Counted from the first letter of the stretch, positions 1 through 9,800 are shown. The stretch: 64,000 nt of DNA from Sphingobacterium sp. CZ-UAM (GCF_002000245.1 NZ_MTCM01000001.1:992001-1056000), one strand, 5' to 3'. Program-made: numbers and translations. The notes: generated from the sequence alone by a model not told the origin.

Positions 1-1524
1 CAGATTGAATGCCCCCCTGTGTTGCAGTCTGTTCGTCTTTACCGCAAAGAAGGCAGCCGTTTGGTTGAACTATTTCTGACAGATGCCAGCAATCCCAGGA
101 CAAAAGAACAGATTAGGGTTAACGATCTGCTGATTCCCCTGCAGCTCCCATTAGATTCCACAGCCGAGTATTATATCCGGGCTACTAGTAACAATATTCT
201 GCGTTTGCCGCTCGAGATTGTTACCTTACAGCGCGCATTTGAACAAAGTTACTTAACAGATATGTTAAACGGTATCACCTTTGGCATGTTGATGGCTTTT
301 GCACTGTACAATCTTTTTGTTTACATCCTTACCCGGGAACGTTCCTATATCTATTACCTTTTTTACATCTTTTTCTGGGGATTCAATGTGTTTTTTTACA
401 ATGGATTTCTCCCAGATATCCTAACATCACTCAGTTGGCTCAACAGTGCAGGAATCATAATCGGCCTGGCAAGCATCTTGAGCATATTCTTTACTAATTC
501 TTTTTTACAGACCAAAAAGAATAGTCCGTTTTTTTACAAAACAGGCGGGTTTATGACTTTACTTTCCTGTATAATTATATTGACCGATATATTTTGGAAG
601 GGTGCCTATGCCTTTATTCTGATTCAATACCTGATGTATCCCTTTTTCATTTATTGGTTTGGAGCTGGTATATCCTGTCTACGCAATGGCTACAGACCGG
701 CACGTTATTACCTTCTTGGTTTTGGTAGTCTGATGCTGGGCAATGCAGTTTATAATCTCAAAGACCTCGATATGCTGCCAGATAATACCTTTACCCGCAC
801 AAGCATGCATTGGGGCACCTTGTTGGAATCATTGATTTTGTCCTTTGCACTGGCTAGCAGACTCAACTTCTACCAACAGGAGAAAGAACAGATTCAGGTG
901 AAATCCATCGCCGAGAAAAAGAAATTTCTAAGGGAGCTATTACAGCGGCAGGAACAGGAAAAGAAAAGAGTCGCTATGGAGCTGCACGACAATATCGGGC
1001 AGCAATTGATTCTCATCAAAAACAAAGCATGGCGATTAAAGCAGCTGAGCGCACAGACTGGCCGTGATGCAATTGGCCGTACAATCGATCATATTGCTGA
1101 TATCATTGCGCAGATAAGAGCGATATTACATCGCCTGAGACCCTATCAGATGGATTTAATGGGTCTTAGTCAGAGTATTGAAAGCATGGTTATGGATGCC
1201 TGTGTCAACCATCAGCTCCGCGTCGAGCTGATGACGGACATCAACTCATGTTATACCGTAGATGAGTCCATGCATATTTTTCGTATTGTACAATTACTGA
1301 CCGATGCAGCTGTGGCCAGTAATCCGGAGGTAGCCATTAATTTTCGATTGACCCGGTCGGCGTCAAGTATCGGAATCAACTTTAATATCGAGAAACCCCA
1401 ACAGAAACTCGTTATTCCGCCGGACATTCACAATCGCTTGGAACTTCTGGATGGTCAGATTCACCTAAAGTCAGAAAATAACGATATTTTGATCGCCATC
1501 CAGATTCCTTTTAATGCAAGATAG
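1..1524 (+). CDS. 7TM-DISM sensor histidine kinase, 5'-truncated by window edge
   Basis: The frame is open to base 1, so the true start lies outside the window; GTG at 19 is probably internal. Seen: the tail of an extracellular sensing domain, then about seven hydrophobic segments (roughly residues 80-285 counted from base 19), a short coiled coil (QQEKEQIQ), and a HisKA_3-type dimerisation helix with the phospho-acceptor motif ELHDNIGQQL (His323). This is the layout of 7TMR-DISM kinases, which sit in the inner membrane and normally pair with LuxR/NarL-type response regulators. None is encoded downstream here. The C-terminal ATPase module looks degenerate: where an N-box is expected the sequence reads QLLTDAAVASNP, and no DxGxG box is visible before the final GQIHLKSE strand. 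Kinase activity is therefore uncertain. Family assignment is firm; ligand unknown. Confidence 0.85.
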   Translation, partial: QIECPPVLQSVRLYRKEGSRLVELFLTDASNPRTKEQIRVNDLLIPLQLPLDSTAEYYIRATSNNILRLPLEIVTLQRAFEQSYLTDMLNGITFGMLMAFALYNLFVYILTRERSYIYYLFYIFFWGFNVFFYNGFLPDILTSLSWLNSAGIIIGLASILSIFFTNSFLQTKKNSPFFYKTGGFMTLLSCIIILTDIFWKGAYAFILIQYLMYPFFIYWFGAGISCLRNGYRPARYYLLGFGSLMLGNAVYNLKDLDMLPDNTFTRTSMHWGTLLESLILSFALASRLNFYQQEKEQIQVKSIAEKKKFLRELLQRQEQEKKRVAMELHDNIGQQLILIKNKAWRLKQLSAQTGRDAIGRTIDHIADIIAQIRAILHRLRPYQMDLMGLSQSIESMVMDACVNHQLRVELMTDINSCYTVDESMHIFRIVQLLTDAAVASNPEVAINFRLTRSASSIGINFNIEKPQQKLVIPPDIHNRLELLDGQIHLKSENNDILIAIQIPFNAR

Positions 1525-1934
1525 ATAAATTGAATGGTGTGTTGGTCGTGAAGACATTTTCGTACACGTTACCTGTCTAATCAATGAAATACGAGAAAAT
1601 GATAGCGGAACATTCGATGTTAAAAACAGGAAAAAAGGCATTAACCAGTTGTTCCTTGGCTCATTTTAAGCTGTTCCTCAAATCTGTAATTTACGAAATT
1701 CTACTGGATCCCCTATAGGACACTATCAGCGTTTATAGCTGATGGCCAAAGAGTAATCATCGTGGTACTAAAACCCATAGTTCTTCATACTTTTTCAAAA
1801 ACAAAATATTACAAATCAGTCCCGCAATTCCATATGGGCAATGTCGGTTTTGTTGCGAATTTTACCTGTGATTAAACTTGTCATAACCCCGGTAAGTGAC
1901 AGGATTGATTTCAACTGTATTAGCGGAAAATTCC
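1525..1934. other. intergenic, possible AraC-type gene remnant
   Basis: No convincing gene is present. One short frame, 1617-1718 on the + strand, encodes 33 residues including LTSCSLAHFKLF. This resembles the C-terminal end of AraC DNA-binding domains, and the two AraC-like proteins nearby end in LTSAHFKRI and FTSSHFKQA. It may be a decayed fragment of a related regulator, but it is short enough to be chance. No strong hairpin seen. Confidence 0.3.
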
Positions 1935-2432
1935 ATGAATAAATATGATATCAAAAATACGGACCTCCTTAGGAGGTCAATAACAGACACCAGGTCTCTT
2001 TTACTGACCAGAAAAATACAACAACTCAAAGTTTCAGATCTTATTTCAGTATTGAATCTCTCCAGAAGTACATTCTTCCGCTTCTTTGGAAATATGAATA
2101 TTATTTTTGAATTGGTTATATCCGAAGAGCTTGAGTACTGTTATGAGCTAATAGGGCGTAATCTGTTGGCTGCCCTCGATAACCCACATCTTATTGCCGA
2201 GCTTAACCTTCTTCGAGCAATCTATGTAAGAAAGAATTGTATACTCTATAATTATTATAAGAGTATATTATCCTTGCCCAAAAGATATGCACCATTAATA
2301 CAAGCCATCACTGCCAAAGAGCAGCAATTGTATGTAAATATCTTATCAAGACAAATGAATTATATATCTAATGACTACAGTCGGATTAAATTATCGCCAC
2401 TGTTTCAAAATAGACCGTTTAATCCGTCGTGA
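1935..2432 (+). CDS. TetR/AcrR-like transcriptional regulator
   Basis: The product has about 165 residues when started at ATG 1935; an in-frame GTG at 1896 would add 13 residues with no obvious role. The N-terminal 60 residues contain a helix-turn-helix (KVSDLISVLNLSRSTFFRFFGN) with the S-x-S-T-F-F-R-F-F recognition-helix signature seen in TetR-family DNA-binding domains. The remainder is helical and shows no recognisable ligand pocket, as expected for this family. It is somewhat shorter than typical TetR proteins (about 190-200 residues). It stands alone, with 100 bp before the next gene. Target genes are unknown; the downstream metal/redox group and the efflux operon are candidates. Confidence 0.65.
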   Translation: MNKYDIKNTDLLRRSITDTRSLLLTRKIQQLKVSDLISVLNLSRSTFFRFFGNMNIIFELVISEELEYCYELIGRNLLAALDNPHLIAELNLLRAIYVRKNCILYNYYKSILSLPKRYAPLIQAITAKEQQLYVNILSRQMNYISNDYSRIKLSPLFQNRPFNPS

Positions 2433-2533
2433 CCATTACTGCGTATCAGTAAATTTCGCAACTCTTAGCCGAAATACTATAGCAATTACACGGTATGTAA
2501 TCAGGAATTTTGTAGGACTAATATAAATTCGAG

Positions 2534-2779
2534 ATGAAAAATGTAGAAATGAGCATACCAGATATGCAAAGTACCCACTGCCAAACAAGGGTAAAGGCAG
2601 TTGTTAACGGCTTTGAGGATGTCAAAGTTGAGCGGTTGGAAGCTGGAAAACTCACCGTTTCAATTGGTCGTGATGAAATTGAAGAAGAACTGGTGTCAGC
2701 GATCGCGCGCAGCGGTTACAAGGTGATGCCTGAGCGAAGTGTAAATACTTCAGGTTGTTCAACAGGTTGTTGTGGGTAA
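2534..2779 (+). CDS. HMA-like small metal-binding protein with one-cysteine motif
   Basis: The protein has 81 residues. The first 65 or so have the beta-alpha-beta-beta-alpha-beta pattern of heavy-metal-associated (copper chaperone) domains. In the usual metal loop (M-x-C-x2-C) this protein has MQSTHC, so the first cysteine is serine and only one remains. The C-terminus adds a cysteine-rich tail, SGCSTGCCG, that could supply further thiol ligands. It is the first gene of a close group with an AraC-type regulator and a flavin/iron-sulfur reductase. Function as a copper or other soft-metal chaperone or sensor is inferred from fold and context; metal specificity is not known. Confidence 0.7.
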   Translation: MKNVEMSIPDMQSTHCQTRVKAVVNGFEDVKVERLEAGKLTVSIGRDEIEEELVSAIARSGYKVMPERSVNTSGCSTGCCG

Positions 2780-2869
2780 TGCGCAGCGAATGAGCGATGC
2801 CGGCTTACGAGTATCGCCCATTCTTTGGTACGAATTCCCGTAAGTAATTCCTTATTAAAAAAAAGAGCT

Positions 2870-3277
2870 ATGATAAATATGCACAATTTAAATGAATGCG
2901 CGGATATGATAACGAGAGTTTATCGTGTAGCGGAGCAGGTCATCCAGTTGCAGTTGGATACCGGCAGACCTGTTCAATTTGCACTGGAGCTTAGCAACGA
3001 ACTAAAAACAGATTATCAGGAATTGAACAGTCTATTTCTCACCCGATGTGATATGAGCCTTGATGTGATTTTCTTAAAGCAGGTCGTCGAAAAAGTAAAA
3101 GAGCAGCTTGTGTATACCGAGCAGCCCTTGTCACAGATCGCAAAGGCACTAGGTTATGAAAAATCAAATGACTTATCGGAACAGTTGATGTGTTATACTG
3201 GCTTAACATCGGCTCATTTTAAACGTATCCGAAAAATCAAATTGGAAAACATCAGACGGCAGCAGGAAAAAATATAA
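2870..3277 (+). CDS. AraC-type DNA-binding protein, small stand-alone domain
   Basis: About 135 residues from ATG 2870; an upstream GTG at 2825 is less likely because a purine-rich stretch directly precedes 2870. The C-terminal half carries the second helix-turn-helix of an AraC domain (LSQIAKALGYEKSNDLSEQL followed by CYTGLTSAHFKRIRK), and the first half aligns with the N-terminal part of the same domain (VVEKVKEQLV). There is no separate effector-binding domain. It closely parallels the C-terminal two thirds of the HMA-AraC fusion at 4863-5441. Here the metal domain is encoded by the separate preceding gene, so the two may work as a split sensor-regulator pair (inference). Confidence 0.7.
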   Translation: MINMHNLNECADMITRVYRVAEQVIQLQLDTGRPVQFALELSNELKTDYQELNSLFLTRCDMSLDVIFLKQVVEKVKEQLVYTEQPLSQIAKALGYEKSNDLSEQLMCYTGLTSAHFKRIRKIKLENIRRQQEKI

Positions 3278-3319
3278 GAAGATGGCAATCACAACCAATA
3301 TCCGAAAGGGATTCATAGA

Positions 3320-4390
3320 ATGAAAAAATATACTTGGCGAACATATAAAGTTGAAAAGGAAACCCAAGACACGGTAACGATATATTTTGACACCAAATCA
3401 CAAGATATGAGCTACCTGCCCGGGCAGTACCTGAATATTCGTATTAAAGTCGAGGGCGAATTGCTCATACGATCCTATTCATTGAATTCTATACCATCCG
3501 ACAGGTATCCCGCTATTACGGTGAAACGGGTCGACGGCGGTAGGGTAAGTCCCTATATTATAGATAACGCGGCAAATATTGAGGATTGGGATGTTGAAGG
3601 ACCATTTGGAAGTTTTATTTTAGATCGGGAGATAGCAGATCGACATCAGGTTGTTTTACTTGCTGGGGGAAGTGGAATATCACCGTTATTTTCGATGTTA
3701 AAGAGTGTCGCTGATACAAAACATACTCCCTTGTTGATCTATAGTAATAAGTCTCCGGAAGACACTATTTTTTTTGACCAATTAAATTCGTTGGAAACAG
3801 AGGGCACATTGAATATTTGCTATGCTTTTACTGCTCCGAAATTTGTATCAACAAAAATGAATCATATCCCGGGTCGATTCTCTTTACTTGTACTCCGATC
3901 GCTGGTCAAAAGGTTGGTTGCAGCAGTTAATGATGCGCATTTTTATTGCTGTGGTCCTGTTGCGCTGATGAATCTTTACAAGGATGCCCTTATCGGCCTC
4001 AAAATTCCCGAAGAAAATATCCATATGGAATATTTCAGCCCGACAGCTGTAGATTTGGATCATTTTGAAACAGATAACAGCATAAAAGAGGTTCTTGTAA
4101 CACATTACGAGGACCACTATGGCAGCGAAGAAATACAAACATTCGAATGTACTTCGCTTATAGAAGTAAAACCGCGGCAATCGTTATTGGAAGCCATGAA
4201 AAGCCATGATATCCATGTCGCAAGTTCTTGTAATAATGGGACTTGTGGTACATGTTGGGCGGTCAGAACAGCGGGTACAATTCATATGCCTCGTAAACAT
4301 GCATTGCCGCCAGAAGACCTTGCAGCAGGAATAATTTTGCTCTGTCAGAGTTATCCGCTTACGGAGGACGTATGTGTTACCCTACAGTAA
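3320..4390 (+). CDS. ferredoxin-NAD(P)H reductase-type flavo-iron-sulfur protein
   Basis: The protein has 356 residues and three modules in the usual order. First is an FAD-binding barrel with the RSYSLNS signature (about residues 1-100). Next is an NAD(P)-binding Rossmann module starting at LLAGGSGISP (about 110-235), with CCGP near its end. Last is a plant-type 2Fe-2S ferredoxin domain with cysteines 304, 309, 312 and 342 (C-x4-C-x2-C then C). This is the architecture of PaaE/Hmp-like electron-transfer reductases that pass electrons from NAD(P)H to an oxygenase, desaturase or other acceptor. No partner oxygenase is nearby. It follows the AraC-type gene by 42 bp, probably in one transcript. 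The specific reaction is unknown. Confidence 0.85.
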   Translation: MKKYTWRTYKVEKETQDTVTIYFDTKSQDMSYLPGQYLNIRIKVEGELLIRSYSLNSIPSDRYPAITVKRVDGGRVSPYIIDNAANIEDWDVEGPFGSFILDREIADRHQVVLLAGGSGISPLFSMLKSVADTKHTPLLIYSNKSPEDTIFFDQLNSLETEGTLNICYAFTAPKFVSTKMNHIPGRFSLLVLRSLVKRLVAAVNDAHFYCCGPVALMNLYKDALIGLKIPEENIHMEYFSPTAVDLDHFETDNSIKEVLVTHYEDHYGSEEIQTFECTSLIEVKPRQSLLEAMKSHDIHVASSCNNGTCGTCWAVRTAGTIHMPRKHALPPEDLAAGIILLCQSYPLTEDVCVTLQ

Positions 4391-4400
4391 CACATACTGT

Positions 4401-4667
4401 TCAAAAGTTCTCCTTCAACAGCTCCTTAAGATTGCAATGCTGCACACACAGATCCGCATACATTGTCTTTAATCTGTTGTTCTCTTCGTTCAAATTCACC
4501 AATACCGCCAGAATATCCATGGCGACATCTTTGTATTTTTCTTTCAATTCATAAATCGTCGCGCCATATAGGCCATATTTATCAAAGAGCTCCAGACCGC
4601 TTTTTCCCGAATTATAGTCTTTTAGCACTTTACTGATCTGATGTTCATTACTAGCTTTGTTTTTCAT
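4401..4667 (-). mobile_element. orphan IS3-type OrfA (transposase N-terminal part), remnant
   Basis: The protein has 88 residues. Its N-terminal half matches the helix-turn-helix pattern of IS3-family OrfA (LKDYNSGKSGLELFDKYGL then ATIYELKEKY), and its C-terminal half is a leucine-zipper-like helix with the family signature EENNRLKTMYADL. The conserved R/W positions of the usual T-F-Y-x-W-K motif are altered (TIYELKEKY). In an intact element the catalytic OrfB (DDE integrase) would follow on the same strand, but the sequence there is the 3' end of the flavoprotein gene just 10 bp away. This is therefore a stranded fragment or a domesticated DNA-binding protein. No terminal inverted repeats were identified. 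Confidence 0.6.
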
Positions 4668-4735
4668 GTTACTTATATATTATCTCTTACAAAATTCCTA
4701 AAGATCAATAAGGCCAGCTATACACTTTCCCCCTT

Positions 4736-4743
4736 TAATTTTG
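4736..4743 (+). promoter_or_regulatory. candidate Bacteroidota -7 promoter element (TAATTTTG)
   Basis: Exact match to TAnnTTTG, 119 bp upstream of the HMA-AraC fusion gene and downstream of the IS fragment. No clear -33 TTG/TTTG at the proper distance, so support is moderate. Confidence 0.4.
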
Positions 4744-4862
4744 TGATATTTATTGTTACTACAGCAAATAGCCCAAAATTTCACAAATCAAAGGCGGAAT
4801 ATCATATAGTCGAATTTGATGCAAATGCTGAATTTTAATCGGATTTAAACCCGGACAAATAC

Positions 4863-5441
4863 ATGATGAAAACTACGACTCTGTTAATAAAAGGAATGGT
4901 ATGCAATAGATGTGTGTATGTACTAGAAAGGGAAATGACGACCCTAGGCTTTGAGGTATTGGACATTAGGTTGGGGCAAGTCGTCCTAAAGGCAACGGAT
5001 GATTTTCCTCAAAAGATGGATACAGTGGAACTGATGCTGAAAGGTAACGGTTTCGAACTACTTTACGAGAAAAAACAGAAGATAATCAACGCAATAAAAG
5101 CCTATGTCGAAAAAGGTATCGATATGCAATTGGCGAGTGGTATCCCAACCCGGTTTACAAGCTTGATCAGCGATCGACTAAATAAGAATTACGATACCTT
5201 AAGCACCATGTTTTCAACGATGGAGGGAATAACGCTCGAAAAATATATTATTTGTAGAAAACTGGAGAAGGTAAAACAATTGTTGATTTGCACTGAAATG
5301 TCCCTGACAGAAATTGCCTATGCCCTGGGCTACAGCAGTCAGGCATATCTATCCAACCAGCTCAAAAAATATACAGGTTTTACATCAAGCCATTTTAAAC
5401 AGGCTAAGCAGGACGGCAAATCAACGGAGCTACAGAAATAA
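4863..5441 (+). CDS. HMA-AraC fusion, probable metal-responsive regulator
   Basis: The protein has 192 residues. Residues 1-70 form a heavy-metal-associated domain with an intact CxxC loop (MVCNRC, Cys14 and Cys17). Residues 95-185 are an AraC-type DNA-binding domain with both helix-turn-helix units (LEKVKQLLICTEMSLTEIAYALGYSS, then LKKYTGFTSSHFKQ, shown here in parts). The fusion implies direct coupling of thiolate metal binding, probably Cu(I) or a similar soft metal, to DNA binding; the metal is inferred. It resembles the two separate small proteins encoded at 2534-3277. It lies 302 bp upstream of the RND efflux operon in the same direction and is the most plausible local regulator of it. 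Confidence 0.75.
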   Translation: MMKTTTLLIKGMVCNRCVYVLEREMTTLGFEVLDIRLGQVVLKATDDFPQKMDTVELMLKGNGFELLYEKKQKIINAIKAYVEKGIDMQLASGIPTRFTSLISDRLNKNYDTLSTMFSTMEGITLEKYIICRKLEKVKQLLICTEMSLTEIAYALGYSSQAYLSNQLKKYTGFTSSHFKQAKQDGKSTELQK

Positions 5442-5743
5442 CAGTCGCTCTTGTTGTTTGCAACTCGCCTTCAGGACATTTGATCCCATACCAACAAAAG
5501 AAAGCTTTGCAGGTCTCGCGTATACCTATCCGTATCTGCCAACATTCCGGCATTATCCGAGCCGATCGAAAAATCAGTAAATCTTATAAATCGAATAAGG
5601 AGTTGCATACGCTGCGTCTGCAGGGCTATCCTCAATTTTGTATCTGGATAGACTATCTGGCCACAATGACCGGAAGATTCCAATGATCAGTTTATAAAAA
5701 TAGTTACGTTTAATCACTTATTACATCATTAAAAAGCAAGACC
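5442..5743. other. intergenic, leader region of the efflux operon
   Basis: No convincing gene. Several overlapping short frames on both strands encode compositionally random peptides. No exact TAnnTTTG element and no strong hairpin were found. The region should contain the promoter and operator of the downstream efflux operon, but I cannot place them. Confidence 0.4.
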
Positions 5744-6817
5744 ATGTTTTTCTTATCGACAAAATCCAGGACGGGCATGTTGGTTCCCCTACTTGGTATT
5801 ATACTCATCGCTTGTGAGAACAAGTCCGAGAAAACGGGCGCGTCAGCGACCGGTACAAACACTGATGCAGCCCGCTTACCTGTCGATGTACTGATCGCAC
5901 AGGCGGAGGAGCTTCATCAGGATGAGACCGTTATAGGGACCATGATGCCCTATCGCGAAGTTTCTATCGTCAGCGAACTGGCTCAAAAAATTATCCGTGT
6001 CGCATTTCAGGACGGTAGCTATGTTGAGGAAGGAGCTATTCTCTATGTCCTCAACGATGCCGATATCAGGGCACGTCTTCGTCAGCTCGGAGCCGAATTA
6101 GAACTCGCAAAACTGAATAAAGAACGGTTAGATAACCTGTTGAAAACCGAAACCATAAAACAGCAGGAATACGATGAAGCACTTATGCGTTTCCGTTCTT
6201 TAACCGCACAGCAAGAACTGCTTCGTGTAGAACTGGCCAAAACTATCATTAGGGCTCCTTTTTCAGGGAAAATAGGAATTTCAAAAGTTCATGTGGGCGC
6301 CTATGTCATCCCGGGTACGGCGCTGGTTACCCTACAGGATCAAATCAACCTCAAGATTAACTTTTCTATTTCCGAAAAACACCTGCCTTTGATCAATAAG
6401 GGGACAAAGGTTCGCTTCACAACGGCACTATCTACAGAGCAGTTGGAGGCAACGGTGCTCGCTACCGAGCCGGGACTGGATGCTGCAGGCCGAAATCTAG
6501 AAGTCCAGGCGCGCGTGGATAATTCCAATAGAAAATTTCGACCGGGTATGTCGGCCAAAATACACTATAGCAGTAGTGACAGGGAAACTAAAGGTGTCAC
6601 GATACCCACCGAAGCCCTTATGCCTGGGAATGGTGGATATAATGCATATGTTATCGTCAATGGCAGAGCGAAAGCCACGGCGGTCAGCATCAGTAACCGA
6701 ACGGAAACCGATGCCGTTGTTACGTCCGGTTTGCATACCGGTGACAGTGTAATCGTCTCCAATATGTTGCGTATTACCGAGGGTACCCCCGTAAAAGCTA
6801 TTATTCCAACTAAATAA
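5744..6817 (+). CDS. RND efflux periplasmic adaptor (membrane fusion protein), lipoprotein
   Basis: The protein has 357 residues. The N-terminus is a lipoprotein signal with lipobox LIAC (Cys24). Then follow the usual adaptor parts: a lipoyl half-motif (around residue 70), a coiled-coil hairpin (about 110-165, rich in L/E/K), the second lipoyl half beginning IIRAPFSGKIGISKV, a beta-barrel domain and a membrane-proximal domain ending GDSVIVSN. It bridges the RND pump and the outer-membrane factor encoded directly downstream. The gap to the pump gene is only 6 bp, so the genes are cotranscribed. Confidence 0.9.
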   Translation: MFFLSTKSRTGMLVPLLGIILIACENKSEKTGASATGTNTDAARLPVDVLIAQAEELHQDETVIGTMMPYREVSIVSELAQKIIRVAFQDGSYVEEGAILYVLNDADIRARLRQLGAELELAKLNKERLDNLLKTETIKQQEYDEALMRFRSLTAQQELLRVELAKTIIRAPFSGKIGISKVHVGAYVIPGTALVTLQDQINLKINFSISEKHLPLINKGTKVRFTTALSTEQLEATVLATEPGLDAAGRNLEVQARVDNSNRKFRPGMSAKIHYSSSDRETKGVTIPTEALMPGNGGYNAYVIVNGRAKATAVSISNRTETDAVVTSGLHTGDSVIVSNMLRITEGTPVKAIIPTK

Positions 6818-6823
6818 CATGCC

Positions 6824-9800
6824 ATGAGTATATCGTCACTAAGTATAAAAAAGCCCGTACTGGCTGGAGTATTTTCTCTTTTGTTGGTCATATTGGGCAT
6901 TGTCGGATGGAAACAATTGGGGGTGCGGGAATTTCCACTCACCGAACCTCCGGTCATTTCCGTAATCACATTCTATCCTGGGGCAAGTCCAGATGTGATC
7001 GCATCTAAGCTCACACGTCCTATGGAGGAGTCCATTGCGGAGGCTGGCGGCATCCGAACGATCTCTTCCGAATCACGTGAACAAGTTAGTGTGATCTCCG
7101 TCGAATTTAACCGTGAGACTGACATTGAGGATGCGTTAAATGATGTCAGAGATAAAGTCGCTAAATCCAGGAAGCAGCTGCCAGCAGATGTAGATCCACC
7201 TATTGTTCAAAAGGCCTCCTCCGCAGATAACCTTGTTGCCTTTCTTGAAGTTGAAAGTGATACCAAGGACATCAAAGAAGTTAGTCATATCGCTTCCACA
7301 GTTATCAAGGACAGGATGCAATCCATTCCCGGAATCAATAATGTCGCTATCGTTGGTGAACATAAATATGCCATGCGGCTCCGGTTCGACCCAATTAAAT
7401 TAGCTTCCTATCGGCTTAGTCCCGAAGATGTCAGGCAAGCCCTGCTTAGGGAAAATGTGGATCTGCCTGGGGGCCGCATCGAAGGTGATCAGAGCGAGCT
7501 GAGTATCCGGACGCTCGGACGCCTCAACAGCGCCACAGATTTTAATGAGATGCTTATCAAGAAAGTCGGCAACAGCGTTATCAAACTTCAGGATGTCGGG
7601 GTGGCAGAACTTGGCGAAATGAATGAAAGAACCGCTATCATCAACGAGACAGGCAATCTGAATCGTATTGGTATCGGTGTTGCTATCCAGATTCAACGTG
7701 ATGCCAATGCCATTGAGGTTGTGGACGAATTTTATAAACGCCTGGCACAGCTCAAAAAAGATATCCCTTCAGATTACCGTCTTATTGTTGGATTTGATTT
7801 CACGCGTTCCGTCCGCGAATCCATCAAAGAGGTTGAAGAAACCCTATTTATTGCATTTGGACTGGTGGTGCTTATTATTTTCCTCTTCCTACGCGATTGG
7901 CGCTCAACCATCATTCCGGTATTAGCCATACCGGTATCCATCTTATCGGCCTTTTTCATCATGTATATTGCTGGTTTTTCTATCAATGTACTCACCCTCT
8001 TGGGACTCGTACTCGCAATAGGACTTGTTGTTGATGACGCTATTGTAGTCCTTGAAAACATCTACAAGAAAATTGAAGAAGGGATGTCCCCGATACAGGC
8101 CGCTTTTAAAGGTTCCAAAGAAATCTATTTTGCCGTGATTTCAACCACAATCACCCTGTCAGCTGTATTCTTGCCAATTGTATTTATGGGCGGTATCAGT
8201 GGTCAGCTCTTTCTCGAGTTTGCAATTGTGGTTTCCGGCTCGGTTTTGGTTTCTGCTTTCGTAGCCCTGACGCTGACACCTATGCTTAGTGCTTATTTCC
8301 TCAAAAAGAAAGCCGGTCCGGGCTGGTTCTATCGGATGACCGAGCCATTTTTTGTCCGTTTAAATAACGGCTATACGCGATTGCTGCTTCTTTTTATGAA
8401 AGTACGCTGGCTGGCTTGGGTGTTTCTGCTTGTTACGTCAGGATTGATCTACTTCGTGGGGAAACAATTGCCATCGGAACTGGCTCCTGTAGAAGATCGC
8501 TCCAATATGAATCTGATTGCCATTGCTCCGGAGGGAGTATCGTTCGATTACATGAAAAAGAATATGATCGAGGTCGGTAAGTATGTAAACGATTCCACCG
8601 ATGGTTTGTACCAGACCTATTCCATGGTGGCCATTTCCTTTATTCCCGCTCCTGCTCCGGTGAATGTTGCGGTACAAAGTATCTACCTAAAAGACCCGAA
8701 AGAAAGGAAGAAGTCAATACAGGACTTATATAACCAATATGGTGCTGCGTCAGGTAATTTCCGGAGTTTTCTGCTGTTTCCCTATCTTCCACCAACCATT
8801 GGCACCCGATATGGCGGCGACATGCCTGTCCAATTTGTATTACAGGCGCAAAACCTAGATAGTCTTACCGCCGTGTTACCTAAATTTTTGGCTGCCGTGC
8901 GCCAGAGCAAAAAGCTGATGTTTGCTGATTCAGACCTTAAAATAAACAAACCGGAGGTAAAAATCAGAATAGACCGGGAAAAGGCCGCGCTGATGGGCGT
9001 ATCCATTGAAGAAGTCGCCCGTACCTTACAGCTTTCCCTTTCAGGACAGCGTTATGGTTATTTCTTGCGCGATGACAGGCAATATGAAGTGATTGGGCAG
9101 TTGTCGCGTCCTTACAGAAACGATATCAATGACTTAAATGGTATCTACGTCCGATCAATGGAAGGCCAGATGATTCCGCTGGGTAATCTGATCAAAACAG
9201 AGGAATCGGTAAGTCCAGCCGCGATCTATCGATACGATCAATATACTTCGGCTACCATCTCGGCAGCTCCTGTGCCGGGTGTAAGCCTTGCTGAAGCTAT
9301 ACAGGAGATTGAAAAAATAAAAACAACTGTGCTGGGTGAAAATTTTAAATCCTCCTTAGCTGGGCAGTCTCGTGATTTCAGCGAAAGCCAGGGTAATATC
9401 ACATTCACACTGATACTGGCGCTCCTGCTGATCTATATGATATTGGCGGCTCAGTTTGAGAGCCTCAGAGATCCGCTCACCATCATGCTTACCGTACCGA
9501 TGGCAGTAACCGGTGCGATCCTTAGCTTGCACTGGTTTGGTCAGAGCTTAAATGTATTTAGCCAAATCGGCATCATTACACTCGTGGGGCTTATTACCAA
9601 GAACGGTATATTGATCGTCGAATTTGCCAATCATCTGAAAGATACCGGCCTCTCTAAGTACGATGCCGCTATTACCGCCGCCGAACAACGTTTTCGACCC
9701 ATACTGATGACTTCCTTAGCGATGATATTTGGCGCATTGCCCATTGCGCTTACGGTAAACAGCCGTCAGTCCCTGGGAATTGTAATCGCCGGCGGGCTAG

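Noticed and set aside
1617..1718. 33-residue frame resembling an AraC C-terminus
   Set aside because: Too short and only a few residues match; kept as a remark on the intergenic region, not as a gene.
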